Shown here in pieces: positions 1-6,777 of a stretch of 15,741 nucleotides of DNA. Position numbers and translations under genes: made by a program. The notes under the pieces are model-generated. The model worked only from the letters and a program-made list of their open reading frames with translations. It had not been told where the DNA came from and did no database searches. This DNA comes from Candolleomyces eurysporus (taxonomy: Eukaryota > Basidiomycota > Agaricomycetes > Agaricales > Psathyrellaceae), in NCBI GenBank assembly GCA_027579435.1, contig JANBPK010000734.1, positions 74,269 through 90,009 on the forward strand, written 5' to 3'. Within the stretch, counting starts at the first letter, position 1, and each line of letters opens with the position of its first letter.

Positions 1-1
1 G

Positions 2-88
2 ANNGCNNTNGNNNNGGTANTGCCCCTGTACGTTGACCCTCTCTTCCTTGAANGAAGCAACCTGTTCATCGCTTTCNCTGCGACTTGA
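2..88 (+). CDS. Possible C-terminal fragment of an unidentified gene
   Basis: Reading frame 2 is open from the window edge to a TGA at 86-88. The readable part after the initial run of N contains P-L-Y-V-D-P-L-F-L-E and ends in S-N-L-F-I-A-F-x-A-T, which looks like ordinary protein. About 28 codons are visible and the first five are mostly N. If real, this plus-strand gene would converge on SAM37, leaving a gap of about 320 nt like the other convergent gaps here. I do not recognise the protein. Another frame (3-209) is also open, so this could be chance. Confidence 0.25.
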   Translation, partial: XXXXXVXPLYVDPLFLEXSNLFIAFXAT

Positions 89-407
89 GAGGATTGGAGG
101 TCGAAGGTCGACACTTGTTAAACGTTCATATAGCGGAGGGTCTGCGGTCGCTATTGNCCTGATACTGTTGTTTTCATTTCAAATTCATCGTCCTTTCACG
201 ACGGACATATGACTGGATTTTCTTTCGTGACGTGACGTCGTCGGTAAGCAGATCTCTCGACTGATGGTACGTGCGCTTGCAATGATGCTTANTTAGTTGC
301 ACAGTTGCTCGTCGNTTNGAATGTACATGTCTAAGTCGAGTGGAGAGTGTATCGTAATTAACGTCGCAGAATCATAACTGGGAGNGAGAGCTTAGTCTCC
401 TTGTTTC
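89..407. other. Gap downstream of SAM37, no gene recognised
   Basis: No convincing coding sequence is seen on either strand. A plus-strand segment at 244-304 has the form of a local intron: GTAAGC donor, pyrimidine-containing tail ending TTGCACAG, 61 nt long. It has no supportable flanking exon. A TGACGTCG sequence lies at 233-240. The part next to 408 should contain the 3' untranslated region of SAM37. Confidence 0.4.
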
Positions 408-1828
408 TCAGTCCTCNNCNTCCTCTTCCTCCTCCTCCTCCTCCTCNTCATCATCATCATCNTCNTCNTCCTCTTCCTCTTCCTCGTCNTCGTCGTCTTC
501 GTCCTTTGGGACGAACCCAATCTTCAAGTTCCCCATGCTGAAGCCCACAACAGCAACATAGGCGCACAAACTACCCAACACCAGCCCAACAAACCCCCAC
601 CGCATCCTATCCACGTGTTTATCCTCATCCGACTTTTCNTCGGGCTTTGCTAGGTGTTTCCTGCTGAAGGTCTGCTGGAAACTGAAGGGTCTTCCTATNG
701 GTAAGAGCGACCATAGCGAGCGCGTGTGCGGCTCGAAGTTTAGNGGGAGGGTGTTGGACCCGAGGACACGNTCTTGGACGTGTTGAGCATGGGCAACGAG
801 GGTGGGGTAGGAGGTNGTGAGCAGGGATTTGAAGGTTGGGTCTGGGTAGGGTGGACTTGTTAGGAGGAGGATGCGGGAGGCAATTGTCAAGTCCAGCGAG
901 GATATTCTGGAAGGAGTGTAAGCCGANGATTTCATAGAATAGAGGAGGACAGGTGCTCACTTGTTCTCAAANANGTATCTGTTTTCGCCGAGGAGNCGGA
1001 CGTAGATGTCGAGGATGGGTTTGGCTTTCGCGACGAGCTATGTATAACCGAGAGGGTTAATTGAATGATANGTGCAGAANTGCTAAATGCTGACCTTTTC
1101 CTTCTCGAACATTTGCTGGACTCTCTTTTTATCAAGCTTTGGTGTCTTCTGTCTCAGCTCTTTCTCAAATGGTGTTTTCTTCACCTCTTCCTCGGCTGGG
1201 TTGATGACTGGGGACCACAATCCAGCATTTTGCAGTCTAGGATGGTANGCATCCCTNAGCTTTTGGGGAACAAAGTAGCGTTGGGGGGCGGGAAAGAGTG
1301 AGGCGAGGTCGGGGAGCGTTAGGTTCTCCCAGTTGTCCAGCGAGGCATACAATGCCGAAGCCTGNAAAACGTCAAGTTCACTGTCAACGTCAGGCTTTTC
1401 GTGGAAGCAGCATACGTACGACTAANTCTCCAAGGTTTGCTTCAGAATGTGCTAGCCATGCATTTCTCTGGGATCTGTCCGAAGTTGACAAGNAGCTGTC
1501 CACGTTTGCATGTGGGTAGTNNGAGGCTTCGCCTGAGCTGGCGAGGCCTGCGACGTATCTGACGATGGANGAGAAGGAGGTGANTACTTCNGGACCATGT
1601 ACAAGGAAGGGTAGCTGTCCTGCAATAAANNCCTCAGANNTNTAACAGGAAGCACGGGGCCTGCTGGTAGGAACACATACCACTCGGAGAGAGGTCTGGG
1701 TCTGTACATTCCACGACACTGAACTTGCCCGGTACTGCNAGCTGAAGATAGAGGACCGCACTCANGCAATANGGGTCAAAAGAAGGCAGGTCCCATAGCC
1801 TGGGCCAGATGTAGAGCTTCATTTCCAT
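408..1828 (-). CDS. SAM37: SAM37/metaxin-like subunit of the mitochondrial SAM complex
   Basis: Five exons on the minus strand: 1828-1681, 1619-1420, 1361-1095, 1037-961, 906-408, with introns of 54-61 nt (donors GTATGT, GTACGT, GTCAGC, GTGAGC). Phases close and give 396 aa. The N-terminus (M-E-M-K-L-Y-I-W-P, then L-P-S-F-D and A-V-P-G-K-F-S-V-V-E-C) is the metaxin/Tom37 thioredoxin-like fold. The middle has N-L-G-x-L-V and the block P-A-P-Q-R-Y-F-V-P. In yeast, Sam37 works with Sam50 and Sam35 to insert beta-barrel proteins into the mitochondrial outer membrane. A single hydrophobic segment at about residues 335-353 is the likely membrane anchor, followed by roughly 31 residues that are almost all Asp/Glu. 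The ATG at 1828 is chosen because homology begins right after it; an in-frame start at 1978 adds only unlike sequence. A metaxin paralogue cannot be excluded. Confidence 0.9.
418..504 (-). repeat. Trinucleotide-type low-complexity tract encoding an acidic tail
   Basis: The plus strand is a run of TCC/TCN/TCA/TCG triplets, which on the minus strand reads GAG, GAN, GAT and GAC. It encodes the Glu/Asp tail of the SAM37-like protein, ending with the TGA at 408-410. Several triplets hold N calls, so the exact number of acidic residues is uncertain. The tract stays in frame throughout. Confidence 0.85.
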
Positions 1829-2143
1829 AGCTGAGAGGTTGAAAGAGCCATGACCCGGGCGCTTGTTTGGAGTATTATGACACGTGAANCCCGGGCCGTT
1901 GATGCCGCCCTCTANCAATTTCAGAGTCGATGGTAGGCAGCCATTCTCTGCGAGTGCACGTCCAGCTCGTAATTNCACCCTTNNAGCTCATCGTCGACAG
2001 CAGCGAGCTCGCCCATTTTCTCATTGCCCAAATCACGTGATATTGTTTCAGTCGCCTAGATTTGTCTGCGGGCATTCCACAGCAATTTTTTCTTTCTCTC
2101 TTCATTCTGTCGTTCTGCTTGCTATTCGATTCATTTTCTACCA
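1829..2143. promoter_or_regulatory. Divergent promoter between SAM37 and TAF7, two CACGTG boxes
   Basis: The 315 nt between the two start codons must hold both promoters. CACGTG, the core of the bHLH E-box family, occurs at 1881-1886 and 2034-2039. The second lies inside the 8-bp palindrome TCACGTGA (2033-2040). The last 65 nt before the TAF7 ATG are pyrimidine-rich, typical of fungal leaders, and the TAF7 start context is ACCAATGG. No clear TATA box is seen. That the boxes work is inferred from position only. Confidence 0.6.
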
Positions 2144-3924
2144 ATGGATGAGGACGTTATCGTCGTTGATGATTTTGAAGCCACCCAACCGGCCTATGCT
2201 AACTCGGTTAACCAAAATGTCGGCACTTCCCAGGCTAATTCCAGCAGTAGTCGTGCCCACCACCGCAACGGCACCCAGAACACACAGTCATCGTCATCGT
2301 TGTCTTCGCGATTACGGGCACGTACAATCAGCAATCCCACTTCATACGCAGGCATGGACTCGTCGGAACGCGCGACACGCTCGTCAACGAACAAGCCCAA
2401 GCTGCAGCCCAAGCTCAAGCTCAAGTTGAGCGAGAAGGCTGCAGCTCAGGCCCCCGGAATGTCNTTCTTGGGGGCCTATGATAGGGAGTTGGANTCGGAT
2501 GATGAGGACTTGTCGTTTGAAGAGCAGTTTATCTTGAGGTTGCCCCCAGGAGAGGACTTGGAGAAGCTGAAGAAGATGGTGGCGGCGAGAGAGATTTCGA
2601 ATGACGTGTGGTTCAAGTTCAAAGGTGCGTTCCAAGACCANTTTGTTGACACCCAAGCTCACGGGTATGACGTTCCGCTCCAACAGACTCGAGACGAGGG
2701 GTATTTCATATAGGCAACAGTCTGTACTCGACCAAACTTGTCGACCTACCATGTATCATCGAGTCACAGAAGACCTTGGACAACAAACAAATGTTCAAGA
2801 TAGCTGATATATGCCAGGTTGAGCTGTTTAGCGTCTCCCGCGGTGTTACAAAATCCTAACAGCCATCTCTGGTTCCTTCCCCAGATGCTCGTCGTAGAAG
2901 ACAAGATCTCGGAGGAGAGCAACCTCACCGGCAACAAGCACTTCAATATTGACGAATTCATTTGGCCACATGGTATCACACCTCCTCTACATCATGTCCG
3001 GAAGCGGAGGTTCAGGAAACGGGTTAACAGACGAGTATGTATTCCTCAGTACTTCATTCTCGACTGTTGAATTGCTCACNTTTTGGGTGACCTAGACGAT
3101 AGAAAGCGTCGAGCAAGAAGTAGAACGCTTACTCGAAGAAGACGAGTTGGCTATGGAGGTTAAATACGGTGAGCACCTTGAAACCACCCCCGCGGCTCAC
3201 CACCTCCAACTAAATGAATTACCACAACGAACAGACGTACTCGAAAACGTCAATCCCGACCTCTCAGACTCGGAGTTCATCGAGCATGAACAACCGCTAG
3301 ACGCCCCAACGCCAGCCATCTCGGACATGGGCGAAGCCACACCCGGCGGAGACCTCGGCGAGGATGACGACGGCGAAGAAGCCGACGAGCAATCCGAAGC
3401 TGAACCCGATGGAGACATCGACGAAGAGTTGGCTGCAGAGCTTGACCAAGCTCTTGGAGACGATATGGACGAAAACGCGGGTGACGACGAGGATGAAGAC
3501 GATGATGAGAGCGAAGAAGACGACGACGACGATGAGGACGACGAGGAAGCACAGGCTAGGCAGCTGTTGAATGAGGAGATTAGGGATTTGGAGGCCGCTG
3601 TAGCGAAGAAGCAGGGAGAGGTTGCGAGCTCGTCNAATCCTTTGATTCGGGTATGTGCTCACTTGCAGCTTTCCGTTTNGTTTCTTAACTGACCCCCCGG
3701 TGCAGAAACGATTCGAAGATGCATTGAAGAAGCTNACCGTGGATTTGGAGATGAAGAAAGCACAACGAGACGAGATGAGAGAGAAGCAGCGCCTAAAGAA
3801 GGAGGGCATAGAGGCTGTTGGTGGGGATTCCGACGGCGACCAACTGGGTGCGGATGGAGACGGAGCAGACGAGGACGATTTGTTTGGCCCAGACGAGGGC
3901 GATATGAGCATGGAGATTGGCTGA
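2144..3924 (+). CDS. TAF7: TAF7, transcription initiation factor TFIID subunit 7
   Basis: Six exons: 2144-2624, 2687-2817, 2885-3034, 3096-3168, 3235-3650, 3706-3924, with introns of 55-67 nt; all phases close for 489 aa. The TAFII55 N-terminal domain starts at about residue 125 with E-E-Q-F-I-L-R-L-P-P. It continues with D-V-W-F-K-F-K-D-S-R-R, the K-L-V-D-L-P-C-I-I-E-S block, N-I-D-E-F-I-W-P-H-G-I-T-P-P-L and R-K-R-R-F-R, and closes at about 290 with N-V-N-P-D-L-S-D-S-E-F. A long Asp/Glu-rich region follows (exon 5), then a charged helix probably forming a coiled coil (exon 6). TAF7 binds TAF1 and restrains its activity during preinitiation-complex assembly in the nucleus. The first 120 residues are Ser/Thr-rich and poorly conserved, with a Lys/Leu repeat near residues 85-100. 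The extreme N-terminus carries a possible SUMO-interaction motif. It diverges from SAM37 and converges on GAA1. Confidence 0.95.
3169..3234 (+). other. TAF7 intron 4: stop-free and a multiple of three
   Basis: The 66-nt intron (GTGAGC donor, CTAAAT branch-like sequence, AACAG acceptor) has no stop in the TAF7 frame and is exactly 22 codons long. Retention would insert 22 residues rather than break the protein. Removal is supported because the flanking residues then join as the family block K-Y-D-V-L-E-N-V-N-P. Confidence 0.8.
3466..3549 (+). repeat. GAC/GAG-rich tract encoding the TAF7 acidic stretch
   Basis: Runs of GAC, GAT, GAG and GAA triplets in exon 5 encode an almost uninterrupted Asp/Glu segment. 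The codons are mixed, so this is not a pure microsatellite, which argues for selection on charge. Acidic stretches at this point are known in TAF7 proteins. Confidence 0.75.
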
Positions 3925-4102
3925 GGAATGACGCACCTCAGACACTTGCGAGGCTTGTCGACTTGTAATATAATAGACCTGTACGATACGTTGGATCACT
4001 GTAATACTAGACGACAGACATCTGCGCGGTACTTCTCCGCCGAAAAACTTGATGGAGACGGTTCGAGCAGCGAATTTGAAATGCGTTTATAAGGCACATA
4101 AT
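3925..4102. other. Convergent 3' gap between TAF7 and GAA1
   Basis: Only 178 nt separate the two stop codons, so the two 3' untranslated regions probably overlap or nearly meet. AT-rich stretches near 3964-3978 and 4086-4102 could serve 3'-end formation on either strand. No gene or obvious hairpin terminator is seen. Confidence 0.5.
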
Positions 4103-6522
4103 TTACAGTAAATTAACAATGGCAGCTTGTAGTACCAGTGGCACGTAGACCANACAAACGACAGGNGCAAACCATACCGAAAGTACTTCCCAATTCCACA
4201 AAACTGATTTGGTNTGCTCAGGCAAGAAGAGTANCCATCCAGCTGCAAGTAAAATGTACAGCAAATATTGAATGCCCTTGATTGGCCATTTCGTTGTCGG
4301 AGAGGCCGACGACGCGACAAGTGGGACGCCCAGCGTGATGGAGAGTGTCAGCGCCAAAGAGAAATTGAGGACAGAGAGGATCGAGATGATGGTGGATGCG
4401 AAGCACAGATTCAGGGCCTTCAGCACAGTTGAAAGTGGTGCGATGTGGGGTTGCTGTTCTGTCCGTAGAAGGGCTGCGCCAAGGGGTATGACCGCGAGCG
4501 CGGTGAACAGAATGTAAGACGTCGTCTTTGGAACAAATCAGAACGTGTACAGGGTATAGTTGAAAAGCCATACCTGGTAGCTTGTGAGAGTATAACTTGA
4601 CGAGAGCAGAAGGAACAGCACCGNCCCGAGAAGGTGTGTTGCAGCCATGATCGACAGAACAGGGAGAACCGGCCGTTGTCTTCGAGTCCACTTTGGTGTT
4701 TTGGCCTCGGANGGGTTTTCGTCAAGCTTTTCGTCAGAGGNGNCGATTCGTCCTCTTCGACTGTCCAGCCGGCAGCTACCCATGTATCCAAGCCATGNAA
4801 CATCAGAGCGACACTGATGAGGATAGCGCTCGGAAGGTAGCTTCCAATTTTATTGAAGTGGACAGCGTCNGTGAGGATGTAGAAGAAGAATGATGCATGC
4901 AGTCGTTCTAGNAGGTTGTTCATCGTTCGTAACGTNGACTCGATGACCCTNGAAGAGTGNAAGATCAGAAAAANTNGATAGCATGAATACGGAGACACGA
5001 ACTTTCCAAGGGCATGGAATCCGTGAGGACCATGGGCNCAAACGGCATACATAGTGAAAGCGTCNATTCGGTATCTGAGCCATCATGTTAACAAGTGAAC
5101 TCAGGAAATGAGCAAGGCACGAACTGGTGGAACAGGCCATGGATTCCACTTGGAGTGCCAGGTGCTTGGTAGCCAACATGTCGAAGAACGTTCTTGGCAT
5201 TGGTGGCGTATTTTTGGAAGGTAGGATTAGTGCGGATGAACTTGGGCATCCAAGGCAGAGAGACATGATCTTGAACGTGGTCGTAGACGACGACGGGAAC
5301 ACCGCCCGTGTACCGTGATATCCGCTCGAATGAGTTGATCAAGTCTTGATTGGGGAGACGTCCATTCACACCCTCTGAACAGAGTTAGGCGCAAGNTTGA
5401 GAAGCGGAACGACGGGTCTTACCATGGAAGACTCCCAAGTGGGAGAAAGAGTGACATGCATAATCAATAGCGAGGGCGTTCCAGATGACTCCAGAGCTAT
5501 GGGGTAATTCGTCTGCCCGCAGATCTTTGGCGGTTTAATAAAACAGCTGTAGGATACTAGATGCTACTTACTTGACTGTGTTGCTCCATGGTAGGCACTG
5601 AGCCATGCTTGCATACCGTCGAGGTAGCCGTCGCTCACAACAAAGACGATATCCTTGGCCCAAAGCGAGTATCCTTNCTACAATGTCAGTTTTCCATAGC
5701 CGTAGAGCCTCGCAGCGAGCTGACCTTTCAGNAACTTTGCGAGAGCAAGGACGGTAGAGATACCACGAAGGTTCAATTCTTCCTCGCCTTTGTCGTGTCT
5801 CCTAATCCAAGATGCAGCGATGACCATGGCTTCGTTCCCAGAGGCACGAGGTGATGAAGAAACAGCATAGGCATTTGCTCCAGTAAGGTTCTGTTCTGAA
5901 GTCAGCGACGGCTTTGGGACGAGTGGCCAAACGCACCGTATTGCCAACTGAGAACGAATACTTCTGTGTCGCAGCTGACAAGCCTACCCTTTGGAATTCG
6001 TTCTTGATAAAATCGGCACGCCTGTCGAATGTGTAAGCAAGGGTATGCGGCACNCTAGTGGATTGGACATACTCTTGACTAGTTGCATTTCTGTCCCTCA
6101 ACTTCTCGAGCTCCTCCAAGTATCTGTCGGCGGTGTGGACGTCNCCCCAGTTCCAATATGTGCTGACCTATCAGGTGTCACTTTCATGAATCGAGGCATG
6201 GCAAGGCCGATGTACCTGGGCGGGCTGTAGNGCGTTCTCGTCGATATAGGTTGTTCGACCAAGTTCTGGGAGTGGTATTGCTACCATCCAAAGGTAACCC
6301 ACGACAAAGAGGATAATCCTAGGCTTCAATTAGGTTTGACAGACATCGCACGTCATACTCCGCTCACTTAATGACTGGTAAACGTTGGTGGAATTTCTGT
6401 ATCATAGCTCGCCGTCGCCGGAGTCGAACTTCGTTGGCGTCCTTGCCTGGCTTCAACCTNTCTTTGAGTCGTTGCAATGGTGAANTCCAACGTCGAGCGG
6501 GGGNGTCATCNGGCCTATCCAT
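4103..6522 (-). CDS. GAA1: GAA1, GPI-anchor transamidase subunit
   Basis: Eleven exons: 6522-6368, 6318-6216, 6167-6073, 6021-5937, 5890-5725, 5673-5572, 5524-5423, 5374-5125, 5074-5003, 4948-4574, 4525-4103, with introns of 46-54 nt. The product is about 642 aa if one base is missing in exon 10. Gaa1 is a multispanning ER protein of the complex that cleaves C-terminal signals and attaches GPI anchors; its lumenal domain is related to M28 peptidases. Seen here: a basic N-terminus (R-L-R-R-R-R-A), a first membrane segment (I-I-L-F-V-V-G-Y-L-W-M-V), then P-L-P-E-L-G-R-T-T-Y-I-D-E-N-A, Y-W-N-W-G-D-V-H, L-L-wait-free lumenal blocks such as D-I-V-F-V-V-S-D-G-Y, S-G-I-H-G-L-F-H-Q, and several hydrophobic helices ending W-N-W-E-V-L-S-V-W-F. 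The ATG at 6522 is the first in frame and has a strong GCCATGG context. It diverges from the USP48-like gene. Confidence 0.92.
4680..4743 (-). other. GAA1: Apparent frameshift in GAA1 exon 10 at ambiguous bases
   Basis: Upstream sequence reads in one frame through W-T-V-E-E-D-E-S. Downstream Gaa1 homology (R-P-V-L-P-V-L, A-T-H-L-L-G) is in another. Exon 10 as given is one base short of a closing length. The switch must lie in this charged loop, and the N calls at 4741 and 4743 mark the likeliest place. A missing base in the draft explains it without damage to the gene. Confidence 0.75.
6022..6072 (-). other. GAA1 intron 3: stop-free and a multiple of three
   Basis: This 51-nt intron (GTATGT donor, CGACAG acceptor) has no stop codon in the GAA1 frame and would add 17 residues if retained. 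Removal restores the continuous sequence Q-E-R-A-D-F-I-K-N-E-F expected of the family. Confidence 0.75.
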
Positions 6523-6665
6523 GGCTTGTCGGTCGGATGGGTNAGAAGGGCTGTATGCCGTGAGTGTGCTGTCCAAGACGGTGAGTCCGCAATCCAAATC
6601 GCGCGTCACGACTGGCGACGAATGGGGTAAACAGAATGGCTTCCACGACGGCGGGCCGGGTTAGC

Positions 6666-6679
6666 TAACGTTAACGTTA
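6666..6679. repeat. 14-bp perfect palindrome TAACGTTAACGTTA
   Basis: The sequence equals its own reverse complement and contains two overlapping AACGTT units. It sits in the divergent promoter, 144 nt from the GAA1 start and 99 nt from the start of the USP48-like gene. It could be a dimeric factor site acting on both genes. No factor is assigned. Confidence 0.6.
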
Positions 6680-6692
6680 AGCGCTTGGACCC

Positions 6693-6766
6693 AACTGCCA
6701 TCTCTTCCTCACCCCTAGGACAGTGCGGTCTTTGACGAAGACGCCTGTATCACCAAACTGCCATCT
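6693..6766 (+). repeat. 11-bp direct repeat AACTGCCATCT
   Basis: The exact 11-mer occurs at 6693-6703 and 6756-6766, spaced 63 nt start to start, upstream of the ATG at 6778. The second copy is probably in the leader. Its role is unknown. Confidence 0.5.
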
Positions 6767-6777
6767 AACCATTTGNA

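Larger units (their letters stand above)
6523..6777. promoter_or_regulatory. Divergent promoter between GAA1 and the USP48-like gene
   Basis: These 255 nt separate two divergent start codons and must contain both promoters. They hold a perfect 14-bp palindrome (6666-6679) near the middle and an 11-bp direct repeat (6693-6703 and 6756-6766). No TATA box is obvious. The regulatory role is inferred from position. Confidence 0.55.

Noticed and set aside
3..209. Open frame 3 at the left edge
   Set aside because: Unlike-protein composition and no homology; the shorter frame 2 stretch looks more natural.
1829..1978. Upstream start for SAM37 adding 50 residues
   Set aside because: Homology begins exactly at the ATG at 1828; the extension is unlike the family and lies in the promoter.
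3297..3911. Long minus-strand ORF of 204 codons opposite TAF7
   Set aside because: It is the shadow of the acidic TAF7 exons 5-6; the plus strand has clear TAF7 homology and correct splice phases.
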